Assembly: GCA_963682175.1 (NCBI GenBank)
Contig: OY821770.1
Location: 13,112,501-13,176,500, forward strand
DNA length: 64,000 bases
Origin: Triglochin maritima
Lineage: Eukaryota > Streptophyta > Magnoliopsida > Alismatales > Juncaginaceae
Reading direction: 5' to 3'
The translations under genes and the position numbers were made by a program. The notes beneath the pieces are model-generated. The model had not been told where the DNA came from and ran no database searches. It was given only the letters and a program-made list of their open reading frames with translations. Shown one piece after another: positions 47,100-59,590 of this stretch; the stretch's first letter is position 1, and the number at the start of each line of letters is the position of its first letter.

Positions 47100-47440
47100 A
47101 AACCATGTTGGAATTGTGGACAGGTTGGGCATTGGGCTAAGGATTGTCCTTCCAAGAAAGCCAAACGCCAATAAGGTACCACTGATTCGACTCCACGTGT
47201 TAATGTACTAACTCACGTGGACGAGACCAACAGTAAGTTTGTTTCTGTTAATCCTCGAGTAATTTCCATTTACGAACCACATGAGTGGTTGGTTGACACT
47301 GAGGCTAATGTGCATGTATGTGCTGACAAGTTCATGTTTGTCTCTTACCAGCATGTTGATGGAAAATCAGTGTCGATGGCCGATGGGAATGTTGCAAAGG
47401 TGCTTGATGTTGGACATATCGACTTAAAATTACTTTCATA
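47100..47440 (+). pseudogene. Copia zinc knuckle and protease fragment
   Basis: CWNCGQVGHWAKDCP is a CCHC knuckle, followed by a stop and then a frame with EWLVDTEANVHVCADK. In copia proteases this would read DTGA; here the glycine is glutamate, so the active site is damaged. It continues the gag fragment beyond the solo LTR. Confidence 0.75.
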
Positions 47441-47689
47441 ATGAGTTCTTTACCTGCACATGACGCATCATGTGCCTGTTGTTCATCATAATATTATTAG
47501 TGGTCTGCGTCTGGTAGTTAAGGGTTATGAAGTAACTTTTAAATGTAACAAAGTTGTGATTACTCTTTCTCGTACTTTTATTGGCAATGAGTATTTGTCT
47601 TGTGGTGCTTTTCTAATTCATGTTGAACCTGCTTTTTATAATCGTAATACTGTTTGTTTCTGTCTTGTGAATTCTAGGTTATTGATTCT

Positions 47690-48665
47690 GACAAGTGTGT
47701 CTATTGCAAAGTTGAAGGTGATGCATGCATTGCATTGTGTTTATATGTCGATGACATATTACTGTTTGACTTAAACCTTAATATAATACATGAAACAAAG
47801 TCTTTCTTGTGTACTAAGTTTGAGATGAAGGATATGATTGTTGCAAATGTGATCTTGGGTATCAAACTGAGTAGGTCAGTTGAGAATATTTTCATATCTC
47901 AATCTCACTATGTTGAGAAGATTCTTGAGAGATTTGGCTATACAAATTGTAGATCTGTGAAAACCCCATATGATTCATCAAGATCTTTGTATAAGAACAA
48001 GAGTGGTGTTCCAATTTCACAACTGAGATATTCTTAGATTATAGGTAGTTTGATGTATCTTGCAAATTGCACACGACCATATATTTCATTCTTGGTGACA
48101 AAACTTAGTAGATACACAAGCTGTCCTGATTGTACTCATTAGGAGACTTTGGATAGAGTACTGAAGTACTTGAAAGGTACTTCTACCCTTGGGCTGCATT
48201 ATGAGAAATTCCTAGCTGTACTCGAATGGTACAGTGATGCAAGCTGGATAGTCAAAAACTCTGGGTGGAGGTGCAGTCTCTTGGAAGTCTTCAAAATATA
48301 CCATATTGTCTCGATCTACGTTTGAGGCTGAACTTTGTGCTTTGGATATAAGTGGAATGGAAGCTGAATGGTTGAAAGGGCTCCTTTCTGAATTATCAAT
48401 GACTAGCAAACCAGTTCCTGCAATATCTGTGCATTGTAATAGCATAACTATTATTGCAAAGCTGAGAAGCTCAAAGTATAATAACAAACAAAGAAGACAC
48501 ATCCAAGTCAGACTGAAGTCTGTAATGGAGTTAGTCTCGGAAAGGGTGATAGTTGTTGATTTTGTTGGTATCAAAGACAATATAGCTGATCCTTTCACCA
48601 AAGGACTTGATCTAGCTCAAGTTCTGAAATCCAAGTTGGGTATGGGAGTGAGACCCATTTCATGA
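47690..48665 (+). pseudogene. Copia RT end and RNase H fragment
   Basis: Starts at the catalytic LCLYVDDILLF of RT and continues KFEMKDMIVANVILGIKLSR, SLMYLANCTRPYISF and YLKGTSTLGLHY. The RNase H end follows: STFEAELCALDISGMEAEWL, NNKQRRHIQVRLKSVMEL, VDFVGIKDNIADPFTKGL. Several stops are present. The first RT blocks and the whole integrase are missing, so the element could only move with help from a related copy. Confidence 0.85.
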
Positions 48666-49226
48666 CTCATCGAGAATGGAAACCCAACCAATCCGAGTGG
48701 AGATCCCATGAAGTTGGTTCAATGTGGTAATAACAAGTTCTTGAGTGAGTTGAGTGCACCCAATTGGTGATACATTGTTGGTCATGCATTGTATCTATGT
48801 CAATATCCCCAAAGAATGGATATGTTGCTGAAACTGCAAGTTTGGTAAGAGTGTATACTCTGACTGAGTTCGAGTTCTTAGAACAAGATGTTAGCAGTGC
48901 ATCTTTTGAGAGCCCAACTATGTGAATACAATTGTGTGACCGCAATTAGAGGAATGGGGGTCATTCCTTGAAAGTATTCATGAAACAGATACAGTTGCAC
49001 GACCATAAAGCATCAACCCTGTAGATTGCAGTATAACCTGCTTGGTGTTGTTCTCAATGGATATCTCCACAACAAAGGTTTAAGTTCAAGACTTCGTTTC
49101 ACTTAGTTCCTGTGGGGGTGGTAAAGTTGAATGACTCAGGTAATGGTTCAAACCCGAAAGATACCATTACTGAAAGCATTAGGCTGCAAGGTTTGATCGC
49201 TCGATCAACAATGGATTTGTGGAGAT

Positions 49227-49975
49227 TGTTGGATTATTAAGTTTGAGTTAGACCCATGAACAACTTAATTGGGAAGATCCAATGTTGAGTTGAAGATGAA
49301 ATGTATTGAGCCATTTGTCATGTGCTCACCTCTCATTTAGTCCCACATTGGGGAATTTGGAAAGTTTGAGAATGTTGATAAACATTCTCCTCCCATGGCC
49401 ATTTGTTGGTAGAAAGAGAGGAGTAGAGAATTCTCCACACACACGCGTGATAGTTATATCTTTTGGTCCTCGAGATGACGGGGGATTTGGGGGAAATTAG
49501 AGGCTTTAGCCTCAAGGTGATAGTTATATCTTTTGGTCCTCGAGTTAATTGCTTATTTCAATTAAGTCCTTCGCGGTTACAAAAATATATATATAAATCA
49601 CGTTTACTTTCCCCCATGATACACACGTTTTTAGTATATCTCAAAAGAAAAATCGTCCCTCTCTCGCGATTTTTCTCCTCCGAATCCAGTGTTCTACGAC
49701 GATCGACTCCGGTGTGCACCTAGTCGACGAAGAAATCATTCTATCCTTGGAGAAAAGCATCAGACCCATTGCACTGGTACGTTGGGGCGATATTTTCTCT
49801 GAGGCAAGTTGGAATTCGATGACTCAGTTTGTAAGGTGTTTTCTGATCATTATTTTTCGTCGTTTGGTTTTTGAACATGAATTTGTTCGTTGGCTTAATA
49901 TGGATTCTGCTTAAATATTTATTTGACATATGTAACCCACCGTATTACATGATTATATTTGTAATTGTATCAACA
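49227..49975 (+). repeat. 3' LTR of the copia element
   Basis: The LTR is 749 bp. Relative to the 5' LTR it has an internal duplication of a segment with TAGTTATATCTTTTGGTCCT (at about 49450 and 49522) and lacks most of the TA repeat. Confidence 0.9.
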
Positions 49976-49980
49976 CATGG

Positions 49981-51010
49981 TAGCCATCCTCCTAATTTAT
50001 GTTTTGTAACCGTTAGACTTCAGTTAATATTTGGTTAATATTAATTCCACTTATTTTTCTTTTTACACGTTTGGGTCACATTGTTGTTTTCTTTTCCATT
50101 TTAGACTAATTTTGAAAATACTCAAACGATTCTTATCCTTTATCTTGAAATTTCTTTTGAGAAACAAAACGTCACGTAGAATGTTCATTGTTTCATGTAA
50201 AAACACATCACAGTGGTGTCAAATTTAGACATGAACGTATAAAAGAACTTCACAAATCTTAACTATTCCAGTAAACCAACTTCTAACCCAAAATCTTGAA
50301 TTTCACATCAAAAGAAACAAACTCAAACCTCTTGCTATAGTATCGATCAACGACAACGAAGGTTGAGTGAACAGTTTTATACATGATCATTGGGCTTTTG
50401 AAGTAGATTCATAGGCATGTTTGTTTGTAGAGTTCTACTTCTACGACAGACAAATCGTATTTGATGTGAAAAGGTAAATATCAAAAGTTAGAAGTTGAGT
50501 TTTCTGGAAGTTTCAGGTTTGTAAAGTTATTATACACGTTTCTTCTAAAATTTACATGACCGTATTGTTTTTTTACAGGTAGCGTTGTATATTTTACATG
50601 ACCCTTGCTTCCAAAAAAAAAGAGATAATAAAAAAGTAAGAGTAATTTGGATAAAACGTTTAAAATTGTTTAAAAGTGGAAAAAGGCAATAAAAGTGTCA
50701 AATAACAACATAGGTGGAATTTAAGTATCAATTGACCTAAACATTTTGATGAAAATATTTTATTATTTTGGATTTAAGTGTTTGAGTTTTCGCACGACCT
50801 TAACCTGACCCACTGAGGAAGGGGTTAGCTGGTTGACAGGTTAGCATGTTTAATTTCTAAATCGGTCAGAAATTGTGACCCTTACCTGATCACCGGCTAG
50901 ATTTTGCAGCTTTGTGGGTTTGACATGTCTCATTTACAACCATACTAATAATTTAGAAAATTGGAGATATATCATCGAAAAACAACTATTTCTTCCTATG
51001 TCATAAAAAA
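49981..51010. other. Intergenic, no recognised feature
   Basis: AT-rich sequence without a supported gene or transposon end. Confidence 0.4.
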
Positions 51011-51549
51011 GGGAACTACTATTCGTCGTCCCAAAACTACTTAAATCACCAGTTTAATTACCATTTTGCCCTTCACAATTCATTTAATACTCATTTCGTC
51101 CCGTCTCTTAAACTAAGATTTTTGCATACGTTTTCACATTTTACCAGTACCAATACCACAAAAATGTCTGACGAAACGTCTAGCTCTGATGAAGTAAGCC
51201 TAGTAAATTTTTCTCTCGTGTCGGGCGTATGTTTAAGCCACCGCCCCTTTGGTGGGGGCGTAGGCTTACACAGACGCCGACCCCATGGACGAGGCACTTG
51301 GTAGGGCACCTCCGCCATGGGTGGGCGTCTGTCATTTTTATTTATTTATAATGTTGTGTTATTTTAAATTATTTCAGGTTTCGTTACAACATTTCGGTGG
51401 TGATGAAGTAAATTACAGTGAGCTTTTGTAAGTACACAAGTATTCTCAACAATCGATGACGCGAATAAATGGGCGAAACAAGTTGTCATCGTGGTCGGGT
51501 TTTATTTTGTAATATCATTCTATAAATCATATGCAGATAATTAGATGGT

Positions 51550-52266
51550 TGTTATCTGAGATGTGATCGCAGAAATGAAATGAGTTCTTGGGATATAGAT
51601 ATTGTAGTACGGAAGAACACGAAAAGAAAGAGTTGCGGTTGTCATTTTTTGATAAAGGTGATCGAGCGACGTGATCGTGATGGATGTGTCGTAGTTTCTA
51701 ATAGTACTCATGGTCAACACAACCACAAACTTGCAGTTTATCCAGAGGGTCACCGACAGATCAACAGTCTTAGTCCTGTGGCCAAGAAAATTGTTCGTGA
51801 TATGACTGAGGCACAAACGAAACCACGTAACATCTTGTTGGTGGTAAAAGAGAAATTTCCGAAGGATAATCCCAATCAGAGACACATTTCTAACTTCAGA
51901 TAGTACATGAGGATGACGAAATCTGAAGACAAGAATCCCGATCACCAGTTTCTGCACCAGGCAGTCCAACATCAATACTTACATTGGATTATGGCAGATG
52001 CGGAAACTAATGTCGTCACTCACGTTTTTTTTGGCACATCCGACGTCAGTTCAGTTGTCTCACACATACATATCCTTTCGTAATCTGCATGGATTCGACT
52101 TATAAAACGAATAAGTACAATATGCATTTGTTCGAGATGGTTGGGGTGACACCAACAAACATGAACTTTCTTGTCGGCTATGCGATTTTGAAGGATGAGA
52201 CAGAGTCTAGTTACCGAAGGGTGTTGGAAAAGTTGCGAGATCTGTTATTGGATACTTCAGCTTAGG
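51550..52266 (+). pseudogene. MULE-2 transposase fragment
   Basis: The frame has SCGCHFLIKVIERRDRDGCV, STHGQHNHKLAVYPEGH (zinc-binding FAR1-like domain), LSPVAKKIVRDMTEAQTKPR and NILLVVKEKFP. Beyond a stop it gives THVFFGTSDVS, MDSTYKTNKYNMHLFEMVGV (first catalytic aspartate) and ETESSYRRVLEKLRDLL with frameshifts. This matches the FAR1/MuDR group of transposases. Everything after the start of the DDE domain is deleted, and PMD sequence on the other strand begins at once. Confidence 0.8.
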
Positions 52267-52883
52267 CGTCGATGCCTGAGCACTGACCATACGGCCCTCA
52301 ACATGATTGTGCAGAATCTGGAAGACGTCATGAAACATGATCGTCATCTCTCCGAAAGACAAGTGGAAAGAGTTGGTGTCAGGCTGCCACCGCTCCACAA
52401 ACGCAACGCAGAAATCAACGACATGTCCAGGCAGGGGAACATACTGTAAGGCAAGTGACCCAATCCGCTATCAGTAATGGCCTCCGTGATATCATCGCTC
52501 AAAACTGAGTGTCACCCCTGCAATGTAGTACATGCTATGTGCCGATTATGACACTTTAGAACCTTCCAATCCTTGCCCTCCCAAATGCGTCTGGCGATGT
52601 GGCCTCCGAAACTCGGAATATCGTTGCCATCTAAAGGACCACCGGGCATCACACCAGTCACCATCCAAGAATCACCCTTAACCCTCTTCTTCTTCTTCTT
52701 CTTCTTCTTTTGAGTTGGGGGATCGACAGTGCACAAACTCGAATCACCGGTCACGACGGCGTAAACTATCTCTCTCCCTCCCAACCGAAGCAGATATATC
52801 CCATCTACGTGGATGACGAGGTGCTTAATCCTCTTTATAAGCATGTGCAACGCGTAAAGGTATGGATTTTCCTCTTCCTCCAC
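52207..52883 (-). pseudogene. MULE-2 PMD gene, 5' part
   Basis: Minus-strand reading: MPGGPLDGNDIPSFGGHIAR, RIWEGKDWKVLKCHNRHIA, then, with frame breaks, GLGHLP and ERWQPDTNSFHLSFGEMTIM. This is the classical PMD N-terminus (PGGP...LPSFGGH..., LKCHNR, ERWQPDTNTFH). It carries a run of lysines from a (CTT)n repeat at about 52687-52710. Only about 200 residues remain. It overlaps the transposase remnant near 52207-52266. Confidence 0.8.
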
Positions 52884-53320
52884 AGTAACCCGATGACTAT
52901 TAATTAAATTTTAGAAATAAAATATTGTTAAATGGATTTAAGCATCTAAATTAACAAAATTATTAATTATTTTTAACTAATTATCAATTAATACTAATTT
53001 ACTTATAAAAAAGGGAGGGGCAGCTCCTACGGGCACCTCTTCCATGGGGTGCCCATTCACGGGGGGGGGGTCCGCGGACGCCCACCCCCCAAAAAAGTAA
53101 ATTAAATAGGACATTTTACAATATTCGAGTACATCGGGGCGTCCGCTGACCCATTTCCTGACATCCGAGACATTCTTCTTGATGATTATGAGTGAAAGAT
53201 GAAGAGAGAGTGATGGTAGGAAAGTGAATTGAAGAGATATATAAGTAGAAACGAGAGAAGGACAAAACGATAATTCGTACGGACAATTTAAATAATTTTA
53301 GGACGAACGTTTAACATTTC

Positions 53321-54537
53321 AGTAAAAAAACTCTAACCAATGGAAGTTTGGTCCTGCATGGCTGCGCGCCTTAAACTTTTCGGTCAACTTCCTTTACTTA
53401 TATTAATATTTAATAAAAATTCCGTAGAGTGAACCTTTGTTAAACCTAGGAACATAAATTTCATTATATGTCTTATAAATTTTACAAAAAAACACAAGAA
53501 CAATTTATTAAATGTTTTTGAAATGTCTAATGTCTCTCACTTGTGACTCTCTTCTCTCTTTGTCCCCTCTCACCCATGTATACAGACTATACTCTCTCTC
53601 CCACCAAAATTAATAATGAACACTGCTGGATTCATATCCAATGACCACAATTTTACACCCACAACCTTCTTGGCTCTGAATGCACCACAAACCCATTTTT
53701 GTCTCATATAGAATTTACATCCAAATAATTAATACTTGTTACATCTCATTCACTGAAATATATGAAAATATCAACCGATTTCTTTGAAAGAAAGTCCCTA
53801 ATACTTTCACTATGGTTTCTTACACAGAATAATACATAGTGTCAAATCCTTCTACAACTTTCTAACCTATGGGGGCATCAAATTCAAACCGTGGAATCTG
53901 TTACGAAAAATAAATGTCCATTGAAAATAAAAATCTTTGTATGGCTAGTCATTAATAACAAAATTTTAACATTTGATTAAATAATGAAAATGAGTGTTCA
54001 CAGTCCAAATGCCCCCATGCAAAAATGAAACTGAATTTGTTAAATACATCTTCTTAAACTGTCATTACCTCAACTATATATTGTCAATAACATTTTAGGT
54101 TCCCCTAATGCTATCTCAGCATCTTGTAAACCATATACGACCTCCTATTTGCTCAAGGACAAGTTTTTCGTAGATTTGGTATCAGACATGCCAGACCCTC
54201 TTATTCTCCTCTTTCTAGATTGTTTGGAGATTTAGGAACAACTGCGTCTTCTCAAAGCTACCACTCTTTTTCGTGAGGTCATGATGCGTGACCTTAAATT
54301 CCATGCGGCACTTCGGGCCTCAATGCTTACGATTGATCGTCCCACAAACATATCCTTTGATGTGCTATTGGTCAAGATTTGTTAGACATGTTGTTGGCCA
54401 CTAAGGACTCGTCATTCAGCGCGCCCTCATGCTATTGTTGTAGACTTGACTATGTGTTGACGTTGGCTAATAAATTAATAAAATCTTTACATGTTTTAAA
54501 ATATATATTCCTACAACATTTTCCAAGTCAACACAAC
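53321..54537. other. Intergenic with an unexplained coding-like patch at 54080-54480
   Basis: Mostly AT-rich. Between about 54130 and 54480 one plus frame with a few stops reads YLLKDKFFVDLVSDMPDPLI, LLKATTLFREVMMRDLKFHA and LTIDRPTNISFDVLL. I cannot assign it to a family; it may be an old gene fragment. Confidence 0.35.
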
Positions 54538-54650
54538 TAGTGTAGCTTAACTGGTGATTTCTAAGTGAAATTTGTTTTGATGTCACCAATTCAATTCCCA
54601 GAGGACACTGGTGTACGTCTAATTTCAATGCACCATACTATATTTAAAAA
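54538..54650 (+). repeat. Possible tRNA-derived SINE or tRNA relic
   Basis: TAGCTTAACTGG (54543-54554) fits the Pol III A box consensus TRGCNNARYNGG exactly. AATTCAATTCC (54588-54598) is a weaker B box (GGTTCRANNCC). The spacing of 34 bp is right. No cloverleaf could be folded by eye, and no target duplication or family comparison is available. Confidence 0.35.
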
Positions 54651-55694
54651 TCATTCTCCAAGTCAACTTACAACTCCAAGATAAAATCTCCACATGAATA
54701 TGATATATCCGTGTAAACATTTATGTCGTTTGGAAGTTGGAACATAGAAAACAGTAAACCCACGTATACCTTACTACTGTGTCTGACTTCCCTCCCCACC
54801 ACGACGCCCAGTGAGCAATCAGAACTCCGGGTGACGTGTTCGTACCGTAGTGGTCCATTCTCCCAATATGGCAGGAGAATATGGAAATAAACTCAGGCCA
54901 CTCGTTCGCCACGTTATCCCTTGTGTACCATCAACTCCCCAAATCTAAGGTTGAGGACTTGAGGCGCACTTTTGACCACTTAAAAAAAACTTATTTTTCC
55001 AATTCTGCCCTCCATATTTTCTCACTAATCTCACCCTAATAAGCTTGTTTCATTACTCATATTTTTACTTAGGAGGTACTGCGGGATGAGGTAATGATCA
55101 GAGATTCAGAGAGTCAAATTTTTCTGTTTGTTTTTTCTCGAAATAAAATAATTAATATGTTAGTACGGGATAAGGTTAGGATTGTATCTGATCATGACTG
55201 ATGACTAAGGAGAAAATTGTGATAGCAGTGATGAGCCTATGTAAAATCGTGATGTTCTCATGTCAATGAAACTTGATGAAATTTCATAGAACTTAAAAGA
55301 TTGGTATACATAAGAAGAGTCGGTCTTGGAAATGCATGCATAGAAAGACATGCTTAATGTACAAGAACAACGAAGAATTTTATTCCTCACCTAAACTAGA
55401 TTCAGAATAAAAGCTTTACTGTTGTTTGTTGCTTGTGCTTCAATCTAGCAAACTTTGAGTAAAAATACTATCTTAGGTTATCAGTTGATCGAGCCAAATA
55501 ACAATACAGTAGACAGAGTTTCACTTATAGAACGCGTACATCTAACGATAGTACAACATATCTGCCAATTGTGCCTCCCAAGTCCTAAACCAGGTGAACA
55601 GGTAGATGCAACATAACATCAAAAACCTCAATAAATATTATCTCCAACCGGCATAAAATAATATCAATGTTCATTTTTGAACACAAAGAGTGAA
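54651..55694. other. No recognised gene
   Basis: GC-mixed DNA with no clear frame. It may include the 3' end of the CACTA element to the right, but no CACTA terminus was seen. Confidence 0.4.
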
Positions 55695-57720
55695 AAACTA
55701 ACTGAGGTTAATGACTGCTTCTTGCAGTTCTTTAACTCCATGGCTCTTTCTTATGGCCAAGAGTAACAACTCTTGCATCAATATATGATGATCATGACTC
55801 TTTAATGAGCTAATTTTGCATTTCTTTGGGTTTACATAGCACGATATGATGGATGAATACTCATCTAACACCTTCACTGAATGAAAAACGCTACAGAAAA
55901 TTTTCTTATCCCCGACATCGATCCAGAAAAAGCCAAGTGGATAGACCATTCCGTCAGCAGTACGATCCATGTTTAAATCCCTTCTTATACACATTGTCTT
56001 TAAGTTTCTTCTTAGATTTTCATTATCTTTGCTTTGTTTTGGGGTCAATGTTGTCTTCAACAAACTATCACACATATTCCACTCAGTGTGTGTCACATCA
56101 AAATTGTGCCAAACTAGAACATCCTTCCACTTCGGTAACTAGAAAAATATATTTCTCTTAGTCCAGTTATTTTCATCACCCAGAGAATAATTCTGCAAAT
56201 TTTCAAGAATAATTTTCCTATATTTGTATTCAGGTGGACCCTTGTGTTCCTTTTTGCCATCAAATGCTCGTTTTTCCTCCTCCAACGGTGATCTTTATCA
56301 AGCCACCGACAGTGACCCCAATATAAATTCTTGACACTATCCTTCAGACAAATGGAATGAGTATCATACAGTATGGACATCGGCCATATACCCTATAGTC
56401 ATCAAACCACTCAAATCAACATATGCATGGAAGTCATTTATTGTCGACAATAATGCACCTCTCAGTGTGAAATATGACTGAGTGTAAGCATCATAAGTAT
56501 CCAAACTCTCTTCCTAATGTTCTTTTAGCTCTTTGATAACAAGTTGCAAACAAACATCTAGCTTGTTGCTAGGATAATCGGGTATGATGAGCATTGCAAA
56601 CAAACATCTAGCTTGTTGCTAGGATGACCTGGTATGATGAGCGACATTAAGAACTACTACCTCGTACTCATCCACGGTGGGAGATTATAAGGCATGGGCA
56701 TTACATGTCAGATAATGTGTTGCGTCTGACTTAATGGTTGAAATAGATTTTTTGTCAAACATAGCCTCACATTTCTTATTTTTAAAGCGAAAAATGATGT
56801 TTTTTGTACAATTCAGCTCAACACTCAGAATCAACCAGTTGACGTAATTTTCCATCTCTTTCTCGTTTCTCTGGATGTCATCTCATCCACTTACCAATAT
56901 CAATAGTGAGATATAAGTTGTGAAGCCTTGGTTTGAGGGGAAAGTTCCACAAGACTACCACTGTAATTTTTTTGCCTTTTCGGACACCAGCAATTTGAGT
57001 TTCTACTTCATATTTCCCCTACACGGTTACCCAACGAGATCTGCTGCACACTGAACATTAATCGGCATTCTCATTCTCTTTCCAACTACAACGTGCAATG
57101 ATTTTTGCAGATATGGATATTTTCATAATGAAACTACAAGTTGACAACCAACTTCTTCGTCTCATATGTATCTTTGGGCAAACAAGCTCCCTCTGGAAGT
57201 AATTCCGCTTGGCACGCTAACCATTTGTTAAACGAAGTGTCTGACCATCTACTCGTGTACTTTAAGTGAAATGCTTAGACGACGAAGGACAATTTCATCA
57301 ATTTTGGTTTGCATCCGGGCTACAACTGTGTATCTTCGTTCTCCTTGTACTCGAGAAAAATCTGAGCATATTTTGTGATCCCCGCTCTCGAAGAATCGTT
57401 TGTGGTGTGACCACCTTCAACTACATCGTGTATCATCCTTTCTATGTTGTCAAAGTCATCCTCTTCTGACTCAATATTGTCTGTTTATTATGTTGTCAAT
57501 GTCGTGACTACTTGGGCGTTTGAACTTGCAATACTTTTCTTGTGAAAAAGTCGTTGCTCGTAATTATGAGCAAAGTCATTTACGACGAGATCATTGATAA
57601 CGTCGCCTCTCATCACCCACTTGGTGTTACAACATTTCTTGCATGAGTATATGATCTTCCCATTACCAATGTTGGTTGTGAGGACCAAATGCAAGGTTCA
57701 TGATTGACTTCATATTCTCA
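55695..57720 (-). pseudogene. CACTA (En/Spm) TNP2-like transposase, decayed
   Basis: From the right, the minus strand shows the transposase-associated domain (SCKKCCNTKWVMRGDVINDL, VNDFAHNYEQRLFHKK). It continues with the TNP2 core: LDVCLQLVIKELKEH, DTYDAYTQSYFTLRGALLST, INDFHAYVDLSGLMT, a GHCRWLDKDHRWRRKN block, HTEWNMCDSLLKT, and LKSHDHHILMQELLLLAIRK (DCHVLMQ-type end). Many stops and frameshifts separate the blocks. A 50-bp tandem duplication is present at 56544-56643. TNP2 transposases cut CACTA ends; this one cannot function. Confidence 0.85.
56544..56643. repeat. 50-bp tandem duplication within the CACTA transposase
   Basis: Two copies of a unit starting TTGCAAACAAACATCTAGCT and ending GGTATGATGAGC lie head to tail with three differences. 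Confidence 0.9.
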
Positions 57721-59590
57721 GTGAATGTGTGACTAATTCTTTGCCATACATCCAACTTCTTTCTGAGTCCATAATTCTATTGATGGAAAAACATGTTAAT
57801 TAAACCTAAAATAACAATTTTGTAGAAATTTTAGTAAAACCTCCACAATATTTTCATTAATGCATATTCTTCAAAGTCCTGGATTGACAAGAAAAAATAC
57901 ATTGTTTGACATCCGTCATATTTACATTCATATCATGCTTTCAAAAACATCTCCAACTCATTGTCAACAAACAATTTGTATTATAATGTTACAAATATAC
58001 ACCATCACCTAAACACTACATTTGAAACCCAAATCTCGTCTCCAACTCATCCAAATCCAATTTCTTACAACCCCACCTTCTCCTAAATCCTAATAAGTAC
58101 TACATTTCCACTAGTTATTAATATCTCTTATCTTCCAGCAAGTTAAAGTGGAGCTAACACCACTATAACCAACCAGAAACCCCAAAACTTGCTTATACTA
58201 CAATCTAATCTAAAAGCATTACCTTTTCCTAAATCCTTCATTTTGAGACATACCAAATTCATTTTCTTAACCTCATCCAAATGAGAAACGAAGTTACCAT
58301 CAACAATTTGATGAATTAAAGTTTTAACCTTTATCCCCAATCTTGTTTCCAACCAATCCTAAATTCAATATTTACCCGAAGTCCTAAATCCCATCTTAAA
58401 TTCAAAATCCAATTCAAAATCCTAAATCCAACCAAGCACATCAAACTCATTGTCAACTAACAATTTGTATTAAAATTTTATAGAAAATTTGGCAGAACCT
58501 TCCCTATATATATTTTCAATAATAAAAAATCTTTAAAGTCATGGATTGACAAGATTTTTTTTAAAGTCCTTCGATATTCATCACACTTACATCCATATCA
58601 TCTATTCAGAAGCACATCCAAATCATTGTCAACTAGCACATCCGAATCACATTATAATTCATATCAACCATTCACAAGCAATATAAAATCCTCAATTCTT
58701 AATTGTTATGCATACAATGCTTATGGATACAATCCTCAATTCTTAATTATTATGTATACAATCCTTATTTTCAAATTTATCACAAATACTAAACCAAACA
58801 AATCCAACACAAATTCAATAAACCAATCAAAGTAACTCCAACTAACTACCTTAAACCAACAAAATCAATTTAACTACCAAAACCTAACAAAATATAACTA
58901 CCCAAACCAACAAAATCAATCAAACAAATTCACAAAATGGATCTAATTAATCAAAATAATGATTCAACATGTAATTTCACAATTTCAATCATACATTATC
59001 ACAAATTTAAACTAATTATCATACAAAATCATTACTATAATTCTACGAATAACATATAAATTCGAATTATTTAATAAAACCAAAAGCTAGATTATAAAAA
59101 ATTGTAAAATAAATTTGGTGGCTGCAGGGGGTGGTTGTGGATTGTGGTGCTGGTCATGTGTTGGTGGTAGGTCTGGTTGTGGTAGTGGGGGTGGGACGAA
59201 GAGGGTGGTGGTCTTTGTGGCAATGGGGTTGGTGGTTGTGGGGCTGGAGAGGGTGGTGGTGGCATTTGTAGGGGTGGTTGGAGTCGCAGAGGAGGAGGAG
59301 GAGGGTAGGCTAAGGGAGGAGGAGGACGTTGGGGTCAGGGGACAAGGAGGAGGCTGGGGTCAAGAAGGAGGAGGTGGTGGCCAAGAAAAAAGGAGATTAC
59401 TAGTGGTAGTGAGACACGACGACACGTCATGGAGGAGAAGGGGCGACGAGTTGCAGAGGAGGAGGTCGCAAGACCAGGGAACTTGCGGTGGCACGACTAG
59501 GAGATGCAGTGACGATGGCGGTGACGGTGGCGACGAGGAGGAGTTAAGGTTTGGGAGATTTTGGGAGGAGGAGAGTGGAGGGTAGAGTGA
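57721..59590. other. CACTA flank: degenerate repeats and G-rich tract
   Basis: Segments with GGATTGACAAGA and CATTGTCAAC.AACAATTTG recur at about 57880-57990 and 58440-58650, so an old internal repeat is present. From 59115 to 59585 the plus strand is a G-rich tract (GGTGGTGGT, GAGGAGGAG); on minus it is proline-rich. No gene is claimed. Confidence 0.45.

Larger units (their letters stand above)
43336..49975 (+). mobile_element. Ty1/copia element with both LTRs and a large internal deletion
   Basis: LTRs at 43336-44155 and 49227-49975 both start TGTTGGATTATTAAG and end GTAATTGTATCAACA. Flanks are CATGA and CATGG, a target duplication with one change. Between them are gag pieces, a zinc knuckle, a protease and the end of RT with RNase H. 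Integrase and most of RT are deleted near 47700. A polypurine-like TTTGTGGAGAT precedes the 3' LTR. A family A solo LTR was inserted later at 44816-46981. Confidence 0.9.
51011..53320. mobile_element. Small Mutator-like element (MULE-2), PMD plus transposase
   Basis: Imperfect terminal inverted repeats of about 60 bp: GGGAACTACTATTCGTCGTC at 51011 and, reverse complement from 53320, GAAATGTTAAACGTTCGTCC, both leading to AAATTATTTAAAT / AACTACTTAAAT and a TTTTGYCCTTC step. Flanks CATAAAAAA and AGTAAAAAA could be a 9-bp duplication with two changes. Inside are a transposase fragment (plus) and a PMD fragment (minus), tail to tail as in MULE-1. A G9 run lies at about 53059-53068. Confidence 0.7.

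Noticed and set aside
59115..59585. 156-codon glycine-rich frame
   Set aside because: It is a product of GGT/GAG simple repeats in the CACTA leader. No domain, no splice context, and the minus strand is equally open in places.
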